Positions 18,157-27,274 of a stretch of 64,000 nucleotides of DNA are shown piece after piece (the stretch's first letter is position 1; each line of letters begins with the position of its first letter). Under the pieces are notes generated by a model. That model had not been told where the DNA came from. It saw only the letters and a list, made by a program, of their open reading frames with translations, and searched no databases. The translations under genes and the position numbers were made by a program. Origin of the DNA: Caulobacter sp. SL161 (GTDB lineage: Bacteria > Pseudomonadota > Alphaproteobacteria > Caulobacterales > Caulobacteraceae); NCBI RefSeq assembly GCF_026672375.1, contig NZ_JAPPRA010000001.1, positions 62,001-126,000 on the forward strand. The letters run 5' to 3'.

Positions 18157-18283
18157 CAACAGTCCCTTGCCAAAATCGCGCGGGTTCTTTATAGCCGCGC
18201 GTCTTCGAGGGCCACCCCGCGCGTGCGCGAGATGGCGCTTACCCCATTCTCACTCGCCGGCTTAGTCGGTCTGGATCGCCGCC

Positions 18284-18514
18284 ATGAAACAAGACATTCA
18301 CCCCGACTATCACTTCATCACCGTCACCCTGACCGACGGTTCGAGCTACAAGACCCGCTCGACCTACGGCAAGGAAGGCGCGAATCTGGCGCTCGACATC
18401 GACCCGCGCACGCACCCGGCGTGGACCGGCGGCAACGCCCAGCTGATGGACCGTGGCGGTCGCGTCTCGCGCTTCAACGCCAAGTTCGCCGGTTTCACCG
18501 GCAAGAAGGCCTAA
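18284..18514 (+). CDS. rpmE: 50S ribosomal protein L31, zinc-independent form
   Basis: A 76-aa L31 ([20 protein letters not shown]). The zinc-binding cysteines of the C+ form are absent, so it is the C- type, usable under zinc limitation. A strong intrinsic terminator follows. Divergent from the ABC exporter. Confidence 0.97.
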
Positions 18515-18542
18515 ACACCCTTCTCGCCGTAAGGGCGACGAG

Positions 18543-18575
18543 AGGCCGGCTCCGCGTTCGCGGGCCGGCCTTTTT
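18543..18575 (+). terminator. Intrinsic terminator after rpmE
   Basis: AGGCCGGC / GCCGGCCT stem with a CGC-rich loop followed by TTTTT, 28 nt after the rpmE stop. Confidence 0.9.
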
Positions 18576-18604
18576 CGTGTCTGAAGGTCAGTCGGGCGAC
18601 GGCC

Positions 18605-19093
18605 TCAGCCCTCCTCCGGATCGTAGAGATCATCCCCCCGGTCGCGCATCAGATCGGTCGCCACGAAATCCATCGCATCCTCGGCGTCGACGAAGCTGAG
18701 CTCCGACACCGTCTGATTGCGGATCGAGATTCCAGCCTTGTGCGTGCTCTCCGGATCGCCGGTCACCAGCGGGTGCCACAGCGGCAGGTCCTTGCCCTCA
18801 TGCAGGCGCCGGTAGGCGCAAGAGGGGGGCATCCACTCCAGGTCCTCGATATTGTACGGCGTCAGCTTGATGCAGTCGGGCACCGTCTTCTTGCGGTTCG
18901 GATAGTCCTTGCAGCGGCAAAGACGCTCGTCGAACAGCTGGCAGTGCACCCGCGTGGGGATGATTTCGCCGGTGTCTTCGTCTTCGAAGCGAACTAGGCA
19001 GCAAAGACCGCAGCCGTCGCATAGGCTCTCCCACTCGGGGACGGTCATTTCGGCGAGCGTCTTCGTCTGCCAGAAAGGTTTGCGTGGCGTCAT
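18605..19093 (-). CDS. UPF0260 / YcgN-type cysteine-rich protein
   Basis: A 162-aa cytoplasmic protein of the UPF0260 (YkgJ-like) family. Conserved cysteines: LCDGCGLCCLVRF (about 24-35), HCQLF, CRCKDYPNR and DCIKLTP, plus PPSCAYRRL, arranged to bind zinc or iron-sulfur. Ends with LSFVDAEDAMDFVATDLM. The family is conserved but of unknown role; its gene is often next to cell-wall genes and here is divergent from the penicillin-binding protein gene pbpC with about 54 nt between starts. Confidence 0.92.
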   Translation of the reverse strand: MTPRKPFWQTKTLAEMTVPEWESLCDGCGLCCLVRFEDEDTGEIIPTRVHCQLFDERLCRCKDYPNRKKTVPDCIKLTPYNIEDLEWMPPSCAYRRLHEGKDLPLWHPLVTGDPESTHKAGISIRNQTVSELSFVDAEDAMDFVATDLMRDRGDDLYDPEEG

Positions 19094-19147
19094 GACGCCG
19101 TCCTAAACCCGATTTATCCGGCGACCAAACAGAGCCTGACGCAAACC

Positions 19148-21349
19148 GTGAACGACTGGACGCTGCCGCCCTACAAGTTCGAAGACGGGAAGAGCCCCGG
19201 AGAGCCGCCAAAGCCTGGTCAGGCTTCGGCGAGCGATGGCGTCTCGCACGATCCCTGGGCGCCGCAGGGCCATGATCCTTTCCGCCTGTCTAGCGACGCC
19301 GCGACACCTCCTCCGCCGCCTGAACCGCCGCCGGAGGAGCCTTTCCGCGCCGACCTCAAGCACGCTGCGGCCAAGAAGAAAGCCCGCAAGTGGGGCTGGG
19401 TGTGGGGCACGCTGCTGGTCGGCTTCCTGCTCGCCGTCCTGAGCGTCGCCGCCGGCGGCGCCTATGTCTGGTTCAAGTACCTGAAGGACACCCCCGCCCT
19501 GCCCTCGCGCGAGGCGCTGTTCGCGGTGAACCGGGCGCCGGGCATTCGCTTCGAGGACCGCAACGGGCAGGTCATCGCCACCCGGGGTCCGCGCTATGGC
19601 CAGCGCATCACCCTGGGCACGGTGCCCAACTATGTGCCGATGGCGTTCCTGGCGGCCGAGGACCGGCGCTTCTACCAGCACGGCGCCATCGACGTGCAGG
19701 GCATCGCCCGGGCGGCCTGGATCAACTGGCGCGCGGGCAAGACCCGCCAGGGCGCCTCGACCCTGACCCAGCAATTGGCCAAGGGCCTGTTCCTGACCCC
19801 CGATCGCGTGGTCAAACGCAAGCTGCAGGAGATGCTGCTGGCCTACAAGCTGGAGCAGATCCTCACCAAGGACGAGATCCTCGAGCTCTATCTGAACCGC
19901 ATCTATTTCGGCGCGGGCACCTATGGGATCGACGGCGCGTCCCAGACCTATTTCGGCAAGCCCGCCAGCCAGCTCACCCTGTCGGAAGCGGCCCTGCTGG
20001 CCAGCCTGCCCAAGGCCCCGTCGCGCCTGGCCCTGACCCGCGACATGGAGCGCGCCCTGGCCCGTTCGCGCCTGATCCTGGCGAACATGCGCAAGGAAGG
20101 CTGGATCACGCCCGAGCAGGAAAGCCGCGCGCTCGACGACACCCCCCGCCTGTCGCCGATGGCGCTGCAGGACGAGGGCGACTACGGCTGGGTGCTCGAC
20201 TACGCCACCGCCGAGGCGGTGAAGATCGCCGGTCAGAATGCGCCCGACCTCGTGGTGCGCCTGACGATCGACCCCTTGCTCCAGAGTGAGGGCGCCGAGG
20301 TCGTGCGCCAGACCATGGCCACCGAAACCACCCGCTCAGGCGCCAGCCAGGCGGCCCTCTTGTCGCTGTCGGCCGATGGGGCCATCCGCGCCATGGTCGG
20401 CGGGACCGACTATTCGGAAAGCCCGTTCAACCGCGCCGTCCAGGCCAAGCGCCAGCCCGGCTCGACCTTCAAGCCGTTCGTCTACGCCGCCGCCGTCGAG
20501 AAGGGCGTGCTGCCGACCGACATGCGGGTCGACGAGCCCGTCAAGTTCGGGACGTGGGAGCCAGAGAACTACAGCGGCGGCTATCGCGGCCCGATGACCG
20601 TCGAAGACGCCCTGGTCACCTCGATCAACACGGTCGCCGTCAAGCTGGGCCAGGAAGTCGGCGGTCCGGCGATCGGCGACCTCGTCCGCCGCTTCGGCAT
20701 CACCAGCCTGCCGCCCTCGCCCGACCTGTCGGTGGCGCTGGGCTCGTATGAGGTGAACCTCTTGCAGATCACCTCGGGTTTCCAAGTGTTCCAGCAAGGC
20801 GGGCTCCGGATCGAGCCCTATGTGATCGAGTCGATCACCACCCAGGGCGGGCAACAGATCTTCCAGCACCAGCCGCCGCAGGGCGAGCGTCGCGTCTATG
20901 ACGTCGCGCACGCCAGCATGATGGTGAAGATGATGAAGAAGGTGGTCACCCAAGGCACCGCCCAGCGCGCCGCCTTCGGTCGCCCGGTCGCGGGCAAGAC
21001 CGGCACCAGCCAGAACTGGCGCGACGCCTGGTTCGTCGGCTTCACAACCGACTATGTGACCGGCGTCTGGGTCGGAAACGACGACGAAAAGCCGATGAAC
21101 AAGGTGGTCGGCGGCGACATTCCCGCCAGCATCTGGCGTCGCTTCATGATGAGCGCGCATCAGACCCTGGCCGTCCGCGATTTCGACTGGCTGCTGCCCG
21201 ATCCGGTGCCGCAGAGCGAACCGGATCCGCGCAACGGCTTCTACGAAACCTTGTCCGCCGAGTTCTCGCGCGCGGCCTCGGAACTGGAGGCGACGACGCC
21301 CGTCGCGCCCGCGCCGGGTCAGCCCGCGCCGGACAACCTGCCTTACTAG
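19148..21349 (+). CDS. pbpC: Bifunctional class A penicillin-binding protein PbpC
   Basis: A 733-aa peptidoglycan synthase. GTG start. Residues 1-14 (VNDWTLPPYKFEDG) form the conserved tail that, in Caulobacter, binds the bactofilin BacA at the stalked pole. A Pro-rich linker (PPPPPEPPPEEP, about 56-67) precedes the single membrane helix (about 88-108). Transglycosylase motifs: EDRRFYQHGAID, GASTLTQQLAKGLF, KLQEMLLAYKLE, GASQTYFGKPASQLT; transpeptidase motifs STFK, SIN and KTGTS (AGKTGTSQNWRD). Assigned as the PBP of stalk biogenesis from the N-terminal tail plus gene order; the enzyme class is certain. Confidence 0.88.
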   Translation: MNDWTLPPYKFEDGKSPGEPPKPGQASASDGVSHDPWAPQGHDPFRLSSDAATPPPPPEPPPEEPFRADLKHAAAKKKARKWGWVWGTLLVGFLLAVLSVAAGGAYVWFKYLKDTPALPSREALFAVNRAPGIRFEDRNGQVIATRGPRYGQRITLGTVPNYVPMAFLAAEDRRFYQHGAIDVQGIARAAWINWRAGKTRQGASTLTQQLAKGLFLTPDRVVKRKLQEMLLAYKLEQILTKDEILELYLNRIYFGAGTYGIDGASQTYFGKPASQLTLSEAALLASLPKAPSRLALTRDMERALARSRLILANMRKEGWITPEQESRALDDTPRLSPMALQDEGDYGWVLDYATAEAVKIAGQNAPDLVVRLTIDPLLQSEGAEVVRQTMATETTRSGASQAALLSLSADGAIRAMVGGTDYSESPFNRAVQAKRQPGSTFKPFVYAAAVEKGVLPTDMRVDEPVKFGTWEPENYSGGYRGPMTVEDALVTSINTVAVKLGQEVGGPAIGDLVRRFGITSLPPSPDLSVALGSYEVNLLQITSGFQVFQQGGLRIEPYVIESITTQGGQQIFQHQPPQGERRVYDVAHASMMVKMMKKVVTQGTAQRAAFGRPVAGKTGTSQNWRDAWFVGFTTDYVTGVWVGNDDEKPMNKVVGGDIPASIWRRFMMSAHQTLAVRDFDWLLPDPVPQSEPDPRNGFYETLSAEFSRAASELEATTPVAPAPGQPAPDNLPY

Positions 21350-22059
21350 AGGGTGGCGGGCTTCAGCGCCCGCTCCACCGCCGCCATGGCGTGAAGGGTC
21401 GTCGTATCGAACACCGGAACCGGGCTATCCGCCTGCGAGACCAGCAACATGATCTCGGTGCAGCCCAGGATGATCGCCTGCGCGCCCCGGTCCGCCAGCC
21501 GCGCGATCACCGCCCTGTAGGCTTCGCGCGAGGCGTCCAGAACGCGACCCGCGACCAGTTCCTCATAGATGATCCGGTGAACGGTCGCGCGGTCGTCCGC
21601 ATCCGGCGTCAGGATGGAAAGGCCGTGCTTCTTCTCAAGACGCCCCCGATAGAACTCGTGCTCCATCGTAAAGGCCGTGCCCAGCAGGCCCACCGTGGAG
21701 AGACCCGCCGTCTTGATCGCCTCGCCGGTCGGATCGGCGATGTGCAGCAGCGGGATATGCACCGCCGCCTCGATCTCGTCGGCCTCGCGATGCATGGTGT
21801 TGGTGCAGAGAACCAGGAAGTCCGCACCACCCGCCTCCAGCGCCCGCGCCGCGTCGGCCAGGCGTCGCGACAGCTCAGGCCAGCGGCCCGCGTGCTGCAG
21901 CGCCTCGATCTCGGCGAAGTCGAACGACCACATCAGGGTCCGCGCCGAGGCCACCCCGCCCAACCGCGCGCGCACCGCCTCATTGATCAGTCGATAGTAC
22001 TGGGCCGAGCTTTCCCAGCTCATCCCGCCGATCAGTCCGATCAGGGCTTGTTCGCTCAT
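21346..22059 (-). CDS. Aspartate/glutamate racemase family protein
   Basis: A 237-aa cofactor-free racemase. Both catalytic cysteines are visible: LCTNTMHR (about 81) and ILGCTEI (about 197). It begins with the family start LIGLIGGMSWESSAQYYRLINEAV. The enzyme interconverts L and D forms of aspartate or related amino acids; substrate is unproven. Its stop overlaps the pbpC stop by 4 nt on the opposite strand. Confidence 0.88.
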   Translation of the reverse strand: MSEQALIGLIGGMSWESSAQYYRLINEAVRARLGGVASARTLMWSFDFAEIEALQHAGRWPELSRRLADAARALEAGGADFLVLCTNTMHREADEIEAAVHIPLLHIADPTGEAIKTAGLSTVGLLGTAFTMEHEFYRGRLEKKHGLSILTPDADDRATVHRIIYEELVAGRVLDASREAYRAVIARLADRGAQAIILGCTEIMLLVSQADSPVPVFDTTTLHAMAAVERALKPATL

Positions 22060-22108
22060 CGCGCGCTCCGCGTCATCCGTGCGCAGCGCTCTAGCAGCCC
22101 GACGCGCG

Positions 22109-22834
22109 CTAAAGAACCTCTCGCCGCGCCAGATGAATAATCGCCGCGATCAAGGCGATCAGACCAAGGCCGCCGCCGAGGGCCAAGGCCGTCTCGATGC
22201 GCCAAGCGTCGCGCGCCATCATGTTGACCGGCATCTGCCAGGGGAAGAACACGCCCTGTTTGGCCGAGGTCGCAACCACGGAAAAGAAGGTCCCGCCGAT
22301 GCCGAGCGCCAGCGCCGGCACGAAGCTGGCGAACCGTAAGGCGGTCCACAGCTGGATGGCGATCATCAGCGTGGCCGCCGCCAGAACCTTGGCCAGCAAC
22401 AGCGCGTGCTTGGTCAGTTCTGGTGCGCCCGCCGGCATGACGACCGGCTTGATCGTTCCCGCCAGGGTGACCGCGCCCCAGGTGAAGATCAGGTTGAGCA
22501 CGCTCATCGCCGCCACGAGCCCGACCACACAGACGGCCTTGGCGGCGTAGAGCTTCCATCGCGCCACCGGCAGGGCGCGCAGATGGTCCCAACTGCGCGG
22601 GGCGTGCTCCATTTGAGCCACCAGGGCGGTGAGGGCCGTCACGCTCATCGGCAGCATGAAGAAGGCCCACACTGTCCCCGACATCTGCAGGCACATCTCC
22701 CACGGCGGGGCCTTCTTGCCGCGTAGCAGGTTGAAGAACAGGAAGATGGCGATCAGCGTCGGCGCGGCGATGGCCAGCAGAGCCGCCAACGAGCGATTGA
22801 GCTTGCGGAGTTCGACAGACAGGACGGCGAGCAT
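22109..22834 (-). CDS. ABC-2 type transporter permease
   Basis: A 241-aa integral membrane protein of the ABC-2 class with six hydrophobic segments (LNRSLAALLAIAAPTLIAIFLFFNL, VWAFFMLPMSVTALTALV, LYAAKAVCVVGLVAAMSVLNLIFTWG, LLLAKVLAAATLMIAIQLW, SFVPALALGIGGTFFSVVA, ALALGGGLGLIALIAAII). It resembles lantibiotic-immunity-type permeases. Its ATG overlaps the end of the ATPase gene at 22834 by 1 nt, so they form a transporter operon. Confidence 0.85.
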   Translation of the reverse strand: MLAVLSVELRKLNRSLAALLAIAAPTLIAIFLFFNLLRGKKAPPWEMCLQMSGTVWAFFMLPMSVTALTALVAQMEHAPRSWDHLRALPVARWKLYAAKAVCVVGLVAAMSVLNLIFTWGAVTLAGTIKPVVMPAGAPELTKHALLLAKVLAAATLMIAIQLWTALRFASFVPALALGIGGTFFSVVATSAKQGVFFPWQMPVNMMARDAWRIETALALGGGLGLIALIAAIIHLARREVL

Positions 22835-23769
22835 CAGGTGGCCTCGGCTTGCGACGAACGGGATGCGGCCACGCCGCGATAGATGTCTTCAAGAGAGCGG
22901 GGCTTGGGCCCGACGGCGAACACCGGCGCGCCGCCCGCGACCAGCACGCGGACGAGCTCGGCGGCGGCCTGGTCGAGGTCCTGGCCAGGCCGCAGCGCCA
23001 CGGAAAGACCGCCTTCGAAAGCGACCGGCGAATAGCCGCTGGCCAGCAGCGCTTGAACAGCGCGCGCGTCATCGCCCGTCCGCAGCAGAATCTCCGGCGC
23101 CAGATCGGCCTTCAGCCGTGAAAGCTCGCCCTCAAGAACCAATCGACCGTCATTGACCACACCGACATGGGTCGCGGTCTGCTCGATCTCGCCCAGCAGG
23201 TGGCTGGACAGCAGGACGGTCGCGCCCGTGCGGTCTGGCAGGCTTCTGAGGAACCGGCGCATGTCGGCGATGCCGTCGGGATCGAGGCCATTGGTCGGCT
23301 CGTCCAGCACCAGGATCGGCGGCGCGCCCAGCATGGCCCGCGCCAGACCCAGGCGCTGGCGCATACCCAGCGAATAGCCCCCCACTTTGCGATCGGCGTC
23401 TGCGGTCATCTCCACGACCTCCAGCACGCGATCGATCTCGGTGTTGCGTAGGCCAATGAGCGTAGCGGTCAGCCCGAGGTTCTCTCGGCCCGTCAGATTG
23501 CCATAGAAGCCGTGCGCCTCCAGCAGCGCCCCGACCTGCCGAGCCGCGCCGATGCGGTCGCGCGAGACGTCGATCCCGTTGACCCTCACCGTCCCTGCGC
23601 TGGGGCGGATCAGGCCGAGGATCATTTTCAAGGTCGTGGTCTTGCCCGCGCCGTTGCGGCCCAGGAAGCCATAGACCGCTCGCTCCGGGACGGTCATCGA
23701 CAGATCATCGACGGCACGGCGTTGGCCAAAGCGACGGGAAAGCCCTTGGGTCTCGATAGCGGCGGACAT
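22834..23769 (-). CDS. ABC transporter ATP-binding protein
   Basis: Cytoplasmic ATPase of 311 aa for the ABC-2 permease just downstream. Motifs: Walker A GRNGAGKTTT (about 36-45), signature YSLGMRQRLGLARAM (a variant LSGGQ), Walker B PPILVLDEPTNGLDP, H-loop VLLSSHLLGE. A C-terminal extension holds a domain for permease contact. Its promoter lies in the divergent gap at 23770-23869 that contains two direct repeats. Confidence 0.92.
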   Translation of the reverse strand: MSAAIETQGLSRRFGQRRAVDDLSMTVPERAVYGFLGRNGAGKTTTLKMILGLIRPSAGTVRVNGIDVSRDRIGAARQVGALLEAHGFYGNLTGRENLGLTATLIGLRNTEIDRVLEVVEMTADADRKVGGYSLGMRQRLGLARAMLGAPPILVLDEPTNGLDPDGIADMRRFLRSLPDRTGATVLLSSHLLGEIEQTATHVGVVNDGRLVLEGELSRLKADLAPEILLRTGDDARAVQALLASGYSPVAFEGGLSVALRPGQDLDQAAAELVRVLVAGGAPVFAVGPKPRSLEDIYRGVAASRSSQAEAT

Positions 23770-23786
23770 CGGCGGCGCTCACGAAA

Positions 23787-23838
23787 TTTAAGTCAGAGAT
23801 AAAGTTGCGGAGCTGTGATCTTTAAGTCAAGATTAAAG
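23787..23838. repeat. Pair of direct repeats in divergent promoter region
   Basis: TTTAAGTCAGAGATAAAG (23787-23804) and TTTAAGTCAAGATTAAAG (23821-23838): two 18-nt copies, 34 nt start to start, in the 100-nt gap between the ABC operon and the divergent DUF2975/HTH pair. Likely operators for the neighbouring HTH protein. Confidence 0.6.
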
Positions 23839-23869
23839 ACGAGGCAGACTCCAGACCCGACAGCCGACC

Positions 23870-24370
23870 ATGAGCCAGACCGAAATCCTCGCCTTCCGCC
23901 GCCGCTGCCGCCAGTTCCGGTGGCTGGCGATGTTCATGGTGATCAGCGTCGGCCTGCTGGTTGCGCTGATGGCCTGGGTGTTCCCGCTGCTGCTGGTGTT
24001 GCTCAAGGACGCACCCTGGCGTCCGAGCGCTATGCTCGCGGCGACGATCTGGAACCTGCCGATCGCGTGCTATCTGTTCGCTGTGTGGACCATAGGCCAG
24101 ACGCTGGGCGAACTCGCCAACGGCCGGCTTATCCAGGCCGCGCTGCCGCCCGCCCTGCGTCGGGTCGGACTGGCCCTGGGCGCCGGAGGCCTGACCAGCG
24201 TCTTCGTCGTCACCAACCTGATGCGGTTTCTGGGACAGGCCAAGGGCGGCTATCTGCACTTCGACGTGGCCGGCATGACCCTGGGCATGATCGGCGGCGC
24301 ACTGTTCCTGCTGGGGCGCGTCATGGATCAGGCCCTGGCGGCGCAGGCTGAACTCGACGAGATGATCTGA
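23870..24370 (+). CDS. DUF2975-type membrane protein
   Basis: A 166-aa membrane protein with four hydrophobic segments (RWLAMFMVISVGLLVALMAWV, SAMLAATIWNLPIACYLFAVW, VGLALGAGGLTSVFVVTNLM, AGMTLGMIGGALFLLGRVM). The pairing with a small Xre-type HTH gene, overlapping by one base, matches the DUF2975-HTH modules found in many bacteria. In that layout the membrane protein probably holds or tunes the regulator. Divergent from the ABC-2 transporter operon, which may be the target. Confidence 0.75.
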   Translation: MSQTEILAFRRRCRQFRWLAMFMVISVGLLVALMAWVFPLLLVLLKDAPWRPSAMLAATIWNLPIACYLFAVWTIGQTLGELANGRLIQAALPPALRRVGLALGAGGLTSVFVVTNLMRFLGQAKGGYLHFDVAGMTLGMIGGALFLLGRVMDQALAAQAELDEMI

Positions 24371-24609
24371 TGCCCGTCCGCGTCACCCTGGACGCCCTGA
24401 TCGTGGCCAAGGGCCTGAAGGCCCGCGACCTGGCGGCCGAGGTCGGTCTCAGCGAAACCCAGCTGTCGCTGTTCCGCTCAGGCAAGGTGAAGGGCATCCG
24501 CTTCCGCACCCTGGCCCGCCTCTGCGCGGCCCTGGACTGCAAGCCCGGCGATCTTCTGGACTATGACTTCGACGCCGACGACCTGAACGGCCCGGATGAG
24601 GCGGACTAG
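24370..24609 (+). CDS. Small Cro/C1-type HTH regulator
   Basis: A 79-aa DNA-binding protein. The Xre helix-turn-helix is at about residues 17-70: MPVRVTLDALIVAKG, then LAAEVGLSETQLSLFRSGK and FRTLARLCAALDCKPGDLLDY, the YozG-like form. It starts inside the last codon of the DUF2975 gene. A likely repressor for the divergent region; the direct repeats at 23787-23838 are the obvious operator. Its end overlaps the end of convergent purK by 4 nt. Confidence 0.88.
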   Translation: MPVRVTLDALIVAKGLKARDLAAEVGLSETQLSLFRSGKVKGIRFRTLARLCAALDCKPGDLLDYDFDADDLNGPDEAD

Positions 24610-25691
24610 TCCCGCAGCGGCCGCAGCCGATTGACGTGGCCCATCTTGCGGCCGGCGCGCGCTTCGCCCTTGCCGTAGAGGTGCACACGGGTCTCGGGTT
24701 CGGCGGCCAGCTTCCTCCAGGCGTCGACATCAGCGCCCAAGAGATTGGTCATCTCGACGTGATGATGCGGCTCCGTCGGGCCCAAGGGCCAGCCGGCGAC
24801 GGCGCGGATGTGCTGCTCGAACTGGTCGACCTCGCAGCCGTCCTGGGTCCAGTGGCCGGTGTTGTGAACGCGCGGCGCGAACTCGTTGACCAGCAGCTTG
24901 CCGCCCGAAAGCTCGAACAGCTCCACGCCGATGACGCCCACATAGTCGAGGGCGGTGAGGATCTTGGCCACGATGGACTCGGCCTGATCGCGCGTCGCGG
25001 GCGTGATCTTGGCCGGCGCGACGGTGCGGCGCAGGACGCCGCCCTCGTGGTGGTTCTCCGACACCGGATAGCAGGCGATCTCGCCGTCACGGCCGCGCGC
25101 GGCGATGACGGACAGCTCACGCCCGAAGTCGGCGGGGGCCTCCAGGATCGCCGGCTGGCGGCCGATCTTGTCAAAGGCCGCCTCGGCGTCGCTGGCCTTC
25201 TGGATCCAGGCCTGCCCCTTGCCGTCATAGCCCTCGCGGCGGGTCTTGAGCAGGGACGGCGCACCGATGCGGGCCACGGCCTCGGCCAGGCTCTGGCTGT
25301 CGTTCACGGCGGCGAAGGCCACGGTGGGCACGCCGATCTCGGCCATGAACGTTTTTTCGGCCACACGGTCCTGGGCGGCGGCCAGCGCCTTGGCGCCCGG
25401 CGAGACCATGGCCCCCAAAGCCGTCAGCTCCGAGACGGTGTCGGCGGGGACGTTTTCGAACTCGTAGGTGACGACGTCGCAGGCTTCGGCGAGGCGCTTC
25501 AGCGCCCAGCGGTCGTCATAGGCGGCGATGATCTGGCTGGCGGCGACACGACCGGCCGGCGAGCCCTCTTCCGGGTCCTGGATCACGACATCGAAGCCGA
25601 GGCGCGCGGCGGCCAGGGCCAGCATGCGCCCCAGCTGTCCCCCGCCGAGGACGCCGATGGTGGAACCGGGAACCAGGGGGAACGAAGCCAT
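24606..25691 (-). CDS. purK: 5-(carboxyamino)imidazole ribonucleotide synthase
   Basis: A 361-aa ATP-grasp enzyme of purine synthesis that makes N5-CAIR from AIR and bicarbonate. Seen: GVLGGGQLGRMLALAA (start), YEFENVPAD (about 80), LKTRREGYDGKGQ (about 150), VELFELSGGKLLVNEFAPRVHNTGHWT (about 255-280), QFEQHIRAVAGWPLG. Directly follows purE in one operon (5 nt between them), minus strand. Confidence 0.96.
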   Translation of the reverse strand: MASFPLVPGSTIGVLGGGQLGRMLALAAARLGFDVVIQDPEEGSPAGRVAASQIIAAYDDRWALKRLAEACDVVTYEFENVPADTVSELTALGAMVSPGAKALAAAQDRVAEKTFMAEIGVPTVAFAAVNDSQSLAEAVARIGAPSLLKTRREGYDGKGQAWIQKASDAEAAFDKIGRQPAILEAPADFGRELSVIAARGRDGEIACYPVSENHHEGGVLRRTVAPAKITPATRDQAESIVAKILTALDYVGVIGVELFELSGGKLLVNEFAPRVHNTGHWTQDGCEVDQFEQHIRAVAGWPLGPTEPHHHVEMTNLLGADVDAWRKLAAEPETRVHLYGKGEARAGRKMGHVNRLRPLRD

Positions 25692-25696
25692 TGGGA

Positions 25697-26188
25697 TCAG
25701 TCCTCGACGCTTTCGGCGACGCTGTCGGTCTGGGCGGCGCGGAAGGCCGCCAGGCGTCCAGCCAGCGCTGTATCGGACAGGGCCAGGATCTGGGCCGCGA
25801 GCAGTCCGGCGTTCTTGGCGCCGGCCTCGCCGATCGCCAGGGTGGCGACCGGAACGCCCCCCGGCATCTGGACGATCGAAAGCAGGCTATCGAGGCCCGA
25901 AAGCGCCTTCGATTGCACGGGCACGCCCAGCACAGGCAGGTTGGTCATCGAGGCCGCCATGCCCGGCAAGTGCGCCGCGCCGCCGGCGCCGGCGATGATC
26001 ACCTTGTAGCCCGCCTTCTCGGCGCCCGTGGCGAAGTCGAACAGCCGCTGGGGGGTACGGTGCGCCGAGACCACCTTGGCCTCCCAGGCGACGCCCAGAT
26101 TGTCCAGCGCGTCGGCGGCGCCCTTCATGGTCGGCCAGTCCGAGCGACTGCCCATGATGATGGCGACGGGAGGCGTGGTCGAAGGCAT
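25697..26188 (-). CDS. purE: N5-CAIR mutase
   Basis: A 163-aa octameric enzyme of purine synthesis acting after PurK. Motifs: [12 protein letters not shown] (about 10-21), [17 protein letters not shown] (about 37-53), [15 protein letters not shown] (about 65-79), [33 protein letters not shown] (about 100-122). Start at ATG 26188; the open frame extends 87 nt more upstream but lacks the conserved family start. About 230 nt separates it from the divergent dgcA, with no gene. Confidence 0.96.
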   Translation of the reverse strand: MPSTTPPVAIIMGSRSDWPTMKGAADALDNLGVAWEAKVVSAHRTPQRLFDFATGAEKAGYKVIIAGAGGAAHLPGMAASMTNLPVLGVPVQSKALSGLDSLLSIVQMPGGVPVATLAIGEAGAKNAGLLAAQILALSDTALAGRLAAFRAAQTDSVAESVED

Positions 26189-26418
26189 CGGCGTCGTCCC
26201 TTGAACTCGGCGGCGGCGGATGAAAGCCGCCCCGTATGCGGGCCGCCCTCGGTGCGCAAGCCCAAAACGACACAAGAGCGTTCAAGTTGAGCGTCGCAAG
26301 CCTGCTCGATGACCCGCTCAGGCATCCATCCCCTGCGACTCTTCGGCGCCCCGATTGCGCCGAACGCCGTTCCCGTTAACCATGGCAGAGCTGTGCAATT
26401 CGATTCCCCCGTAAGGCC

Positions 26419-27132
26419 ATGAAAATCTCAGGCGCCCGGACCGAACCCTTCGCCGCCATCCGCAAGCGTGCGTTGGCCCGCGCCGGCGCGCAGGTCGCCG
26501 CGCGCGAAGTGTCCGCGCCTGATAGCGCCGCCTTCCTGGGCCTGACCGAGGCCGACCTGACACCCAAGGTTGTCGAAGCCCTTCAGACGCTCATGGGCGA
26601 GATCGAGGACCTGCGAAACGAGGTCTCGGTGCTGAAGCTGCGGCTGAACGAGGCGCAGGGACTGGCGGACATGGACGTCCTGACGCCGGTTCTGAACCGG
26701 CGGGCGTTCTTGCGCGAGTTGAAGCGCGTCGCCGCCTTCGCCCAACGCTACGGTTCGCCGGCCAGCGTGGTCTTCTTCGACCTGGACGGCTTCAAGAGCG
26801 TCAACGACCGCTTCGGCCACGCCGCCGGCGACGAAGCCCTCAAGGCCGTCGCCAAGCGGTTGCAGGCCAATGTGCGCGAAAGCGACATCGTCGGTCGTAT
26901 GGGGGGTGACGAGTTCGCCGTGCTGCTGGCGCAGGCTGACAAGGAAACGGCCTTGGCCAAGGCTCAGAGTCTGGCCGAAGCTGTCCGAGCAGAACCCGTG
27001 GAGTTCGGCGAATGGTCGGCTCCGCTGCACATCTCGTTCGGCGTGCGCGAAATTGAGCCTGGGTCCGATCCGGAAGAAGCCCTGGCCGAAGCGGATGCGG
27101 CGATGTTCCTGCGCAAGCGCAGGAGCGCTTGA
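26419..27132 (+). CDS. dgcA: Diguanylate cyclase DgcA (GGDEF)
   Basis: A 237-aa soluble diguanylate cyclase that makes c-di-GMP from two GTP. An N-terminal coiled-coil segment (about 55-85; ALQTLMGEIEDLRNEVSVLKLRL) should dimerise it. The catalytic domain shows FFDLDGFKSVNDRFGH (about 117-132) and MGGDEF (about 160). The I-site RxxD is intact as RESD, five residues before GGDEF, which gives product inhibition; this is the published hallmark of Caulobacter DgcA. AAGG before ATG. The next gene, 142 nt on, is a single-domain response regulator. Confidence 0.9.
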   Translation: MKISGARTEPFAAIRKRALARAGAQVAAREVSAPDSAAFLGLTEADLTPKVVEALQTLMGEIEDLRNEVSVLKLRLNEAQGLADMDVLTPVLNRRAFLRELKRVAAFAQRYGSPASVVFFDLDGFKSVNDRFGHAAGDEALKAVAKRLQANVRESDIVGRMGGDEFAVLLAQADKETALAKAQSLAEAVRAEPVEFGEWSAPLHISFGVREIEPGSDPEEALAEADAAMFLRKRRSA

Positions 27133-27274
27133 TCGCCCCAGGCCGCCACCCATGGCGCCCAGCCATGGGCACGACAACCGCGAGTTATGCGACCTTATCG
27201 CACGGGGACTCATTCTGCGTCGCCGCGCTAAAGAACTTCATTCTTTGTTAAGTATGAGCGCGGGACCCTAGGGC

